From NCBI GenBank assembly GCA_030149595.1, contig JASFBI010000183.1, positions 1 through 5,153 on the forward strand: DNA of 5,153 nucleotides, in the 5' to 3' direction. Numbering within the stretch: the stretch's first letter is position 1; every line of letters starts with the position of its first letter. Positions 1 through 5,153 of the stretch are shown here, in pieces. The DNA comes from Desulfobacterales bacterium. Its GTDB lineage: Bacteria; Desulfobacterota; Desulfobacteria; Desulfobacterales; DAOWNP01. The notes beneath the pieces are model-generated. The model did not search any database, was not told the origin of the DNA, and was given only the letters and a program-made list of their open reading frames with translations. Both the position numbers and the translations under genes were made by a program.

Positions 1-33
1 GGACAAATTAGTGTTTGGTAACAGACTGTCGAC
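1..33 (+). repeat. Partial right end of the window's repeat element
   Basis: Positions 1-21 match 349-369 at 19 of 21 bases in direct orientation, and the match continues more weakly to about 32/380. The segment ends in GTAACAGACTGTCGA (18-32), which matches GTAACAGCCTGTCGA at 5137-5151 in 14 of 15 positions. I read it as the right terminus of a second copy of the element at 232-381, cut by the window edge. Homology is present from the very first base, so the copy probably continues to the left of the window. There is no sign of coding. Confidence 0.55.
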
Positions 34-41
34 AGGCTGTT
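20..41. repeat. Imperfect palindrome: two repeat termini head to head
   Basis: This is a 22-bp dyad centred on GTCGAC with a single mismatched pair (25/36). It consists of a right terminus (18-32) overlapping, by TCGA, an inverted terminus TCGACAGGCTGTT (29-41) that is identical to the first part of the reverse complement of the window's 3' end. It could be a junction between adjacent or nested element copies. As a protein operator it is not recognisable: it lacks the spacing of a LexA box and no known operator fits. Confidence 0.55.
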
Positions 42-135
42 GTTTAGAGATATACCTATACCCAAGACGATTTTTGCTATTGCTGATTGCATTGGAGAAT
101 GTGTGTTCTGTCCAGGTTATCCAAAAATTAAAAAC

Positions 136-164
136 TTGTAATGGGTCAATATATTTTGTATAAT
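136..164 (+). promoter_or_regulatory. Candidate sigma70-type promoter
   Basis: A perfect TATAAT lies at 159-164. It is preceded, after a 17-nt spacer, by TTGTAA at 136-141, which matches 4 of 6 positions of TTGACA. Transcription would start near 171. This is the best promoter-like site upstream of the kinase operon. If used, it gives an untranslated leader of roughly 264 nt that runs through the repeat element at 232-381 before the ATG at 435. AT-rich DNA yields chance -10 boxes, so the call rests on the exact -10 and the ideal spacing together. Confidence 0.45.
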
Positions 165-231
165 ACGAAAATAGATGTATATGTATATCCTCAAAAAAAA
201 GCTAAATTAAGTATCCCAAAAAATAGTTAGT

Positions 232-381
232 GTTCGACAGGTTGTTACGGAATGAAAATTTCTTCAAGTTCAAGGCAAAAAAATAAATTTAACCGCAGGT
301 TGCCTTGTTGTATTCCGAGGATTAAATTTATTTTCCAACGCAGAAATTGGACAAAGTAGTGTTTTGTAATGGCTTGATAGA
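232..381. repeat. MITE-like repeat element with long imperfect hairpin
   Basis: This roughly 150-bp non-coding unit has nested complementary arms. The termini 234-248 and 366-380 pair at 13 of 15 positions if G-U wobbles are allowed (7 Watson-Crick, 6 wobble). Positions 257-263 pair with 342-348 (AATTTCT/AGAAATT). Positions 280-292 pair perfectly with 322-334 over 13 bp, around a 29-nt loop. Its left 46 bases recur inverted at 5108-5153, and its right end recurs at 1-33. Terminal repeats, small size, absence of a gene and multiple copies suggest a MITE or REP-like element; no transposase is in the window. On the + strand it would be transcribed as part of the operon leader. A structured leader RNA is the alternative reading. 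The outer boundaries are approximate. Confidence 0.5.
280..334. other. AT-rich 13-bp perfect stem-loop inside the repeat element
   Basis: AAAATAAATTTAA at 280-292 is the exact reverse complement of 322-334, leaving a 29-nt loop that is comparatively GC-rich. The stem is almost wholly A-T, has no GC core and is not followed by a separate T-run, so it does not look like a rho-independent terminator. An alternative pairing exists between CAAGGCAA (271-278) and TTGCCTTG (300-307), which lies partly in the loop. The two pairings share space, so an RNA could in principle switch between them. I cannot show that it does. Confidence 0.4.
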
Positions 382-434
382 ATTTAAAAGGCAGTTTTCG
401 TTCAGGTACTATTTAAGAAAAGAAAATAATATCA

Positions 435-887
435 ATGGATATTAGAACAAAATTGTTTGTAAGTTATTTGATTGTATTGTTTGTCAGTATGTTCACTCTC
501 ATGGGTATGGTATATTTTATACTGGTATCTGATTTTGAAGAAAAAGAGGGAGGACATTTTAAAGATAATGTGTCCCAGACTGCAAAGGTAATTGATTTGT
601 TTATGTTTACAAGGGTAAGGGACATGAATGTATTCAGTAGTAACCCTATTTTTTCAATAGGTACCCTTGAAGAGATTGCAGATTATTTATTAGAAATAGT
701 GATAACCCATAATTTTTATGATACATTGTCTTACACTGACAAACAGGGGGTTATCATCGCAACGTCTGATAAAAATTTGGAAGGGAAGAATATATTAAAG
801 ATTGCCCCGAATATTAAAAAGCAATTTCAAAAAGCAATTTCCGGTGATTCTGAAGATATGTATATATCTGATTTAGCAGAAGTGTAG
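435..887 (+). CDS. N-terminal fragment of the split kinase: TM1 plus first part of the dCACHE sensor
   Basis: If the amber codon is a true stop, this 150-residue product is made. It has a short cytoplasmic start (MDIRTK), one hydrophobic segment at about residues 7-31, and an extracytoplasmic stretch containing the membrane-distal cache-like motif ATSDKNLEGK (residues 109-118). It stops just after MYISDLAEV, in the middle of the sensor fold. It lacks TM2, HAMP and the whole kinase, so it could not signal on its own and would probably misfold. It is best regarded as part of the broken gene and not as an independent protein. Confidence 0.5.
   Translation: MDIRTKLFVSYLIVLFVSMFTLMGMVYFILVSDFEEKEGGHFKDNVSQTAKVIDLFMFTRVRDMNVFSSNPIFSIGTLEEIADYLLEIVITHNFYDTLSYTDKQGVIIATSDKNLEGKNILKIAPNIKKQFQKAISGDSEDMYISDLAEV
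885..887 (+). other. In-frame amber codon inside the dCACHE domain
   Basis: The codons read GAA GTG TAG AAA ATA GAG. Upstream (SDLAEV) and downstream (KIELKTRSPLEIK) residues lie in one uninterrupted frame. The distance from the ISD motif to the later DKNGDKIGV motif is about what an intact dCACHE domain needs, so nothing seems inserted or lost. TAG is one transition from CAG (Gln) or TGG (Trp). The neighbouring regulator gene also ends in TAG, so amber serves as a normal stop in this genome. Confidence 0.85.
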
Positions 888-926
888 AAAATAGAGTTAA
901 AAACACGTTCTCCCCTGGAAATAAAG

Positions 927-2342
927 ATGCTAAGTTCTGTAGAGGATAAAAACGGAGACAAGATAGGTGTCTGCATCTGGTCTATAAATTCACGGTTTTT
1001 AAAAGAATTTGTATTTGATCTTGATGAGCGGGCCACTGGAAAAGAGTATGCTTATTTGCTTAATAATTCTGGTGATATTTTAATTACAGCAGATAGCAAA
1101 GCATCTATTTTGAAACCCCATCCTGATTTAAAGAAGGGACACTTAAAAGAAAAGCTGGAAGGCAGTGAAGATGGTTATACAGTGTATGTGAATTCTAAAG
1201 GAAGGAAAGTTATTGGTGCCTATGCTGATCTATCTGAATATGGAGCAGAAGGTGTTGGTGACTGGTCTTTACTTTTTACAGTACCCTATGATGAAATAAT
1301 GGATCCTGTTTTTCGGTTGTTTAACAAAATTTTAATTATTTTTATTTTAATATTTGTGCTTATTATCTTTATAGTTATTTTCTTTTCCCGAACTTTGGCA
1401 AGTCCCATTGTGGAACTAAAAAATGCTGTTGTTAGAATAGAGAAAGGAGAATTAAGTGTTCGGGTAGAAATAAAAGCGAAAGATGAAATTGGAATGTTGG
1501 GGAAAGCTTTTAATAAGATGGTAAGTCAATTAGATATTACCATAGAGAAATTTAAGCAGGAGATAAGCGAGCGAAAAAGGGTAGAGGAGGCATTAAAGGA
1601 GAGTGAAGGAAGATATAAAAAACTCAGTGTTGAGCTTGAACAACGTGTACAGGAACGTACGGTTCAACTTGAAATGATAAATAAAGAGTTAGAATCGTTC
1701 TCCTACTCAGTATCTCATGACCTGCGTGTGCCGCTTAGGGGTGTTGATGGTTTTAGTCAGGCCCTATTGGAAGATTATGAAGAAAAACTGGATGAAGAGG
1801 GAAAAGATTATTTAAATAGAATAAGAGCAGCTGCCAGACGTATGGGATATCTTATTGATGATCTTTTAAAGTTATCACGCCTTACCCGTGTTGAGATGCG
1901 ATTTGAAACTACAAATCTCAGTGTGCTTGCCGGGAAAGTTTTTAAGGAAATAACTCAGCTTAAATCTGAAAGAGATGTGGAATTCTCTATAACTCCTGAT
2001 CTTATTGTTTCTGGTGATCCCAATTTATTGATGGTGTTGTTTGAAAATTTGCTGGAAAATGCCTGGAAGTTTACAGGGAAAAAGGAAAAAGCAAAGATTG
2101 ATTTTGGTTTTAAGATTTTGGAGGGGGAAAAAGTATATTTTATCAGGGATAATGGTGTTGGTTTTGATATGAAATACTCAAATAAACTGTTTGGTGCTTT
2201 TCAAAGGCTTCATAAAATTACTGATTTTCCCGGTACAGGTATAGGCCTTGCTACGGTACAGCGTATAATACATCGTCATGGCGGACGGATATGGGCAGAA
2301 AGTAAAGTAGGTGAAGGGGCGGTTTTTTACTTTATTTTGTAA
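927..2342 (+). CDS. C-terminal fragment of the split kinase: second cache half, TM2, HAMP, HisKA, HATPase_c
   Basis: The same frame stays open after the amber codon, and ATG 927 is the first methionine codon. A weak GGAA at 917-920 lies 6 nt upstream, so restart is conceivable but poorly supported. Fragment residues 1-130 hold the second cache half, with a typical YAYLLNNSGDILITAD stretch. TM2 is at 135-153, HAMP at 154-206 and a charged coiled coil at 207-250. HisKA carries His264, and HATPase_c has Asn378, DNGVG (408-412), an F box (LFGAFQRLH) and GTGIGL (436-441). The kinase belongs to the phytochrome-like group (SYSVSHDLR.PLR), which commonly pairs with Rcp1-type regulators such as the next gene. 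Without TM1 the cache remnant would stay in the cytoplasm, so any product would be uncoupled from its ligand. Confidence 0.6.
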   Translation: MLSSVEDKNGDKIGVCIWSINSRFLKEFVFDLDERATGKEYAYLLNNSGDILITADSKASILKPHPDLKKGHLKEKLEGSEDGYTVYVNSKGRKVIGAYADLSEYGAEGVGDWSLLFTVPYDEIMDPVFRLFNKILIIFILIFVLIIFIVIFFSRTLASPIVELKNAVVRIEKGELSVRVEIKAKDEIGMLGKAFNKMVSQLDITIEKFKQEISERKRVEEALKESEGRYKKLSVELEQRVQERTVQLEMINKELESFSYSVSHDLRVPLRGVDGFSQALLEDYEEKLDEEGKDYLNRIRAAARRMGYLIDDLLKLSRLTRVEMRFETTNLSVLAGKVFKEITQLKSERDVEFSITPDLIVSGDPNLLMVLFENLLENAWKFTGKKEKAKIDFGFKILEGEKVYFIRDNGVGFDMKYSNKLFGAFQRLHKITDFPGTGIGLATVQRIIHRHGGRIWAESKVGEGAVFYFIL

Positions 2343-2347
2343 TTATT

Positions 2348-2354
2348 AAGGAGG
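2348..2354 (+). promoter_or_regulatory. Strong Shine-Dalgarno that fixes the regulator start at 2361
   Basis: AAGGAGG ends 6 nt before ATG 2361, which is ideal spacing. A TTG at 2355, two codons upstream in the same frame, directly abuts the Shine-Dalgarno and cannot be the start. It is the clearest ribosome binding site in the window, so the regulator may be made in excess over the two kinases. Confidence 0.85.
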
Positions 2355-2360
2355 TTGGGT

Positions 2361-2804
2361 ATGACCCAGAAAATAATACTTTTAGTGGAAGATAACCCAG
2401 ATGATGAAATTCTTACCATGCGTGCCCTAAAGAAAAATAATATTTTAAACAAGGTTGTTGTTGTAAGAGATGGCGTTGAAGCTCTTGATTATTTATTTGG
2501 TACAGGGTCATACTCAGGTCGTGATAAAAATTGCCATATACAGGTTGTTTTACTTGATCTTAAACTGCCAAAGATAAACGGGCTTGAAGTTTTACAGCGA
2601 ATTCGTACAGATAAAACGACGAGGCTGCTTCCTGTGGTTATTCTTACCTCTTCTTCAGAAGAACAGGATATGATTGAGAGTTATGGTTTGGGTGCCAACA
2701 GTTATATTCGTAAACCAGTAGATTTCGATCAGTTTATAGAGGCTATCAAACAGCTTGGAATGTATTGGCTGGTATTAAATGAACATCCTCTGAAGTATAA
2801 GTAG
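2361..2804 (+). CDS. Single-domain response regulator, Rcp1-like (CheY-type receiver)
   Basis: This 147-residue protein consists of one receiver domain and no output domain. The acidic pair is Glu10-Asp11 (LLVEDNPDD) and the phospho-acceptor is Asp66 in LLDLKLPKINGLEVL. The switch residues are Thr96 (ILTSS) and Tyr115, and Lys118-Pro119 closes the site. The NPDD start, the long insert around residues 47-60 before the Asp strand (YLFGTGSYSGRD) and the C-terminal LGMYWLVLNE are typical of the Rcp1 family, which takes phosphate from phytochrome-like kinases with the HisKA type of the gene just upstream. It starts 18 nt after that gene and 9 nt separate it from the hybrid kinase, so it is very likely co-transcribed with both. 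It probably acts in the cytoplasm as a phosphate shuttle or by protein contact. If the upstream kinase is dead, its donor would have to be the hybrid kinase or an unlinked kinase. Confidence 0.93.
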   Translation: MTQKIILLVEDNPDDEILTMRALKKNNILNKVVVVRDGVEALDYLFGTGSYSGRDKNCHIQVVLLDLKLPKINGLEVLQRIRTDKTTRLLPVVILTSSSEEQDMIESYGLGANSYIRKPVDFDQFIEAIKQLGMYWLVLNEHPLKYK

Positions 2805-2813
2805 GTTTTTTTT

Positions 2814-5099
2814 ATGAATAAGCCTTTAAAAGTATTAATTGTCGAAGATGTTGAAGATGATGCTCTTCTTATGGTGCGTGAATTGCGTTGTGGTGGATAT
2901 GAACCTGAATTTGAAATAGTTGAAACAGCAGAAGCCATGGATACAGCACTTGGGAAAAATTCATGGGATATTATTATCTCCGATTACAGTCTGCCAGGGT
3001 TTAACGCTCTTGCTGCACTGAATATTGTTAAAGATAAAGGATTGGATCTGCCGTTTATAATTGTATCAGGGACTATCGGTGAAGAGACTGCTGTAGAATG
3101 TATGAGAGCAGGAGCACATGATTATTTGATGAAGGGAAAACTTGCACGCCTGTCTGTTTCTGTTGAAAGAGAGTTAAAAGAGGCCGGCTTCCGCAGGGAA
3201 CTCAGGAATACTAAAAAAAATTTGATAAAAAGCGAACAGAAATACCAGGTACTTGTTCAGAGTATGTCTGATATTGTTTTTATTGTAAATCCTGATGGGA
3301 AAATCAGCTATCTTAATCTTGAATTTGAAAAACTTACCGGTTATTCAATCAGTGATGTTTTAGGGAGTTCCTTTTTTGATATTTTTGCTTCTGAAGATAT
3401 AGAAAAAGCGGTTGGCTGGTTTAATAAAGATTTTTCAGATAAAGAAGATTTTTCTTGCGAGATGGCATTCAAACATAAGAGCGGGAAGGATGTTCCTGTA
3501 GAAATAAAAATGACATTTATTATGGATGGTGGTATTAATACAGGTAGAATTGGTTTAGCCCGTGATATTACTGAGCGAAAAAAAACAGAGGAAGCACTGC
3601 GGGAGAGTGAAGAAAAATATCGTTCAATTATGGAATCTATGGACGATGCAATATATATATGTTCTGTTGATTTTAGTATTGAGTATGTCAATCCGGCAAT
3701 GATTAAAAGGGTTGGGCATAATGTTATTGGTGAAGTTTGTTATAAAGAGATTTACGGGCTTGATGAAAAATGTCCATGGTGTCTTCTTGAAGAGGTTATG
3801 AAAAATGAGGTTATAGGCTATGAGTTTGTCAGTCCTAAGGATGAAAAAACCTATCAAATATCCAGTTCGCCCATATCCCATATAGATGGATCAATTTCAA
3901 AGTTAACAGTTTGTCGTGATGTTACTGAATTTAAAAAAATGGAAGTAAATCTTCAGCAAGCTCAAAAGATGGAGTCTATTGGTATCCTCGCAGGAGGAAT
4001 TGCCCACGATTTCAATAATATTCTTTTTCCCATTCTGGGCTATACTGAAATGCTATTGGGAGATATACCTGAAAATAGTTTATTTGCAAACAGGTTAAAT
4101 GAAATTTATAAAGGTGGCATAAGAGGTAAAGAGCTTGTAAAGCAGATACTTACATTTTCTCGCCAGGGAAAGAGTGAACGAAAGCTGATGAAAATGCAGC
4201 CAGTTATCAAGGAGGTCCTAAAGCTTATCAGGTCTGCAATTCCCTCAACAATTAATATTAAACAGGAGATCAATAGCAGCTGTGGTATAATCAATGCTGA
4301 TTCAACGCAAATTCATCAAATTGTAATGAATCTTACAGTCAATGCTTATCATGCCATGGAGGAGACAGGCGGAGAATTGAAAGTTGGGCTGAAAGAAATA
4401 ACACTATATGAAGATGATGTAATAACTTTTGATATAACACCTGGTGTATATGCCTGCCTTACAATAACTGATACAGGCATGGGGGTGAATAAAAATTTAC
4501 TGCAAAAAATCTTTGACCCCTTTTTTACTACCAAGAGAGAAGGTAAAGGAACAGGCATGGGACTTTCTGTAGTACATGGTATTGTTAAAAGCATGGATGG
4601 TACTATTCAGGTTTACAGTGAGGCTGGGCAAGGGGCACGGTTTTGTGTTTATTTGCCTGTGGTTAAAAGTTCTTCTGAAAAACATGCTATTCAAACAAAA
4701 GCATCCCTGCTGGTCGGAACTGAGCGGATTTTGCTTGTGGATGATGAAGAAGTAATTGTTGAAATGGAAAAACAGATGCTGGAGTATCTGGGCTACCATG
4801 TAACCTCACGCACCAGCAGCATTGAAGCTCTTGAAGCTTTTCGGTACTGTCCTGACAAATTTGATCTGGTTATTACTGATATGGCTATGCCCAATATGTC
4901 AGGTGATCAACTTGCAGCTAAATTGACTAAGATACGTCCTGATATCCCCATATTACTTTGTACGGGGTTCAGTGAAACAGTGACAGAAAAAAAGGCTGCA
5001 TTATCGGGGATTAGTGGTTTTCTTTTAAAGCCTTTTGTTATGATGGAACTTTCCCAAAAGATACGTGAAGTAATGGATGATAAAAAAGATGAAAAATGA
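2814..5099 (+). CDS. Soluble hybrid histidine kinase: REC-PAS-PAS-HisKA-HATPase_c-REC
   Basis: This is a 761-residue protein without a signal peptide or membrane segment. REC1 (about 3-125) has Glu11-Asp12, phospho-acceptor Asp57 (ISDYSLPG), Ser85 and Lys107, the last followed by Gly in place of the usual Pro. PAS1 spans about 141-255 and ends in RDITERKKTEEAL. PAS2 spans about 266-375 and contains Cys309, Cys320 and Cys323 (CPWC). HisKA carries His398 in AHDFNNIL. HATPase_c has the N box (MNLTVNAYHAM, Asn510), the G1 box DTGMG (553-557) and the G2 box GKGTGMGL (577-584). REC2 (about 637-755) has Asp643-Asp644, phospho-acceptor Asp689 (ITDMAMPNMSG), Thr717 and Lys739-Pro740. All phosphotransfer residues are intact. 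REC1 suggests it is itself phosphorylated by a partner, perhaps the membrane kinase upstream, with PAS2 adding redox or metal input. Its Shine-Dalgarno is weak (GTAGG at 2801-2805, overlapping the previous stop), so translational coupling is likely. There is no output domain. Confidence 0.93.
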   Translation: MNKPLKVLIVEDVEDDALLMVRELRCGGYEPEFEIVETAEAMDTALGKNSWDIIISDYSLPGFNALAALNIVKDKGLDLPFIIVSGTIGEETAVECMRAGAHDYLMKGKLARLSVSVERELKEAGFRRELRNTKKNLIKSEQKYQVLVQSMSDIVFIVNPDGKISYLNLEFEKLTGYSISDVLGSSFFDIFASEDIEKAVGWFNKDFSDKEDFSCEMAFKHKSGKDVPVEIKMTFIMDGGINTGRIGLARDITERKKTEEALRESEEKYRSIMESMDDAIYICSVDFSIEYVNPAMIKRVGHNVIGEVCYKEIYGLDEKCPWCLLEEVMKNEVIGYEFVSPKDEKTYQISSSPISHIDGSISKLTVCRDVTEFKKMEVNLQQAQKMESIGILAGGIAHDFNNILFPILGYTEMLLGDIPENSLFANRLNEIYKGGIRGKELVKQILTFSRQGKSERKLMKMQPVIKEVLKLIRSAIPSTINIKQEINSSCGIINADSTQIHQIVMNLTVNAYHAMEETGGELKVGLKEITLYEDDVITFDITPGVYACLTITDTGMGVNKNLLQKIFDPFFTTKREGKGTGMGLSVVHGIVKSMDGTIQVYSEAGQGARFCVYLPVVKSSSEKHAIQTKASLLVGTERILLVDDEEVIVEMEKQMLEYLGYHVTSRTSSIEALEAFRYCPDKFDLVITDMAMPNMSGDQLAAKLTKIRPDIPILLCTGFSETVTEKKAALSGISGFLLKPFVMMELSQKIREVMDDKKDEK

Positions 5100-5107
5100 T
5101 AATCTTA

Positions 5108-5153
5108 TGCCTTGAACTTGAAGAAATTTTTATTCTGTAACAGCCTGTCGAGC
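5108..5153 (-). repeat. Inverted copy of the repeat element's left end
   Basis: The reverse complement of this segment matches 232-277 at 42 of 46 positions; all four differences are transitions. It begins 8 nt after the hybrid kinase's stop and runs to the last base of the window, ending in GTAACAGCCTGTCGAGC. The rest of the element is missing on the gene side, so this is a truncated or modular copy. The ATG that opens a small frame in the 232-381 copy is ATA here. No rho-independent terminator is visible between the stop codon and the window end. Confidence 0.75.

Larger units (their letters stand above)
435..2342 (+). pseudogene. Membrane sensor histidine kinase (dCACHE-HAMP-HisKA-HATPase_c) interrupted by an in-frame amber codon
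   Basis: Read through TAG 885-887, this is one 635-codon frame with the expected full architecture. TM1 is at residues about 7-31, a periplasmic dCACHE-type sensor spans about 33-295, TM2 is at 299-317 and HAMP at 318-370. A coiled-coil linker leads to HisKA with the phospho-acceptor His428 in SHDLRVPLRG. HATPase_c follows, with the N box (ENLLENAWKF, Asn542), the G1 box DNGVG (572-576) and the G2 box GTGIGL (600-605). All catalytic residues are present. The only lesion is codon 151, inside the sensor. No frame change is needed, so a single substitution explains it. The gene is first in a three-gene operon. The start ATG has only a weak purine stretch upstream. It is annotated as a pseudogene because the stop should abolish a full-length product. 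A sequence error or stop-codon readthrough would make it functional. Confidence 0.75.

Noticed and set aside
20..41. LexA-like operator
   Set aside because: The CTGT and ACAG halves are only 2 bp apart in the centre, and the outer halves are in the wrong order; the site is better explained by repeat termini meeting.
22..141. Stop-free stretch ending at TAA 139, reading ...IPKTIFAIADCIGECVFC...
   Set aside because: About 39 codons with no ATG; only a TTG at 40 inside the repeat palindrome could start it, without a ribosome site. It might be a decayed remnant of an upstream gene, but I recognise no family, so I do not call it.
175..210. Eleven-codon frame just after the candidate promoter (MYMYILKKKLN)
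   Set aside because: No Shine-Dalgarno, low-complexity ATGTAT repeat and A-run; as a leader peptide it has no supporting terminator or regulatory codons.
280..334. Possible rho-independent terminator or attenuator
   Set aside because: The stem is nearly all A-T, the loop is 29 nt, and no separate T-run follows a GC-rich stem.
252..359. 35-codon basic frame (starting MKISSSSRQK, ending RRNWTK) inside the repeat element
   Set aside because: It lies wholly in the repeat; in the inverted copy the ATG is ATA and the homology ends about nine codons in. There is no good Shine-Dalgarno. The basic composition follows from the repeat's base make-up.
2355..2360. TTG start for the response regulator, two codons upstream of the ATG
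   Set aside because: It directly abuts the AAGGAGG Shine-Dalgarno with no spacing, whereas ATG 2361 has ideal spacing.
3341..4799. Several minus-strand open frames across the hybrid kinase gene
   Set aside because: They are antisense shadows of a gene with complete conserved domains, show no recognisable protein features and lack ribosome sites.

Overview
The window carries one signalling operon read left to right on the + strand, framed by copies of an AT-rich, non-coding repeat. The DNA is AT-rich throughout. The protein styles suggest an anaerobic delta-type proteobacterium (Desulfobacterota, perhaps Desulfobacterales): a dCACHE-HAMP kinase with an Rcp1-like receiver, and a soluble REC-PAS-PAS-kinase-REC hybrid with a cysteine-bearing PAS. 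This placement rests on recalled protein style and is only moderately secure.

Positions 1-434 hold no convincing gene. Positions 1-33 look like the right end of a repeat element, meeting an inverted terminus at 20-41. A good sigma70-type promoter lies at 136-164. Positions 232-381 look like a fuller copy of the repeat element (MITE-like), with degenerate terminal inverted repeats and nested complementary arms that could fold into one long imperfect hairpin. The window also ends inside an inverted copy of the element's left end (5108-5153, 42 of 46 bases matching 232-277). Both window edges therefore lie in repeats, which would fit a contig broken at repeats.

Positions 435-2342 encode a membrane histidine kinase (TM - periplasmic dCACHE - TM - HAMP - coiled coil - HisKA - HATPase_c). 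Its frame is open except for one amber codon at 885-887 inside the sensor domain. The frame is kept on both sides, so this is a recent nonsense mutation, a sequence error, or, less likely, a recoded codon. Positions 2361-2804 encode a stand-alone Rcp1-like response regulator behind a near-perfect Shine-Dalgarno. Positions 2814-5099 encode a soluble hybrid kinase with a receiver domain at each end.

The spacing (18 and 9 nt) indicates co-transcription. The likely scheme is a phosphorelay: the membrane kinase senses an extracellular ligand and passes phosphate to the single-domain regulator and/or the N-terminal receiver of the hybrid kinase, which adds an intracellular PAS input. No DNA-binding or enzymatic output domain is encoded here, so the final output must lie elsewhere. 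I see no wholly new biological system. The points worth checking are the amber codon and the repeat element that appears to sit in the operon's leader.
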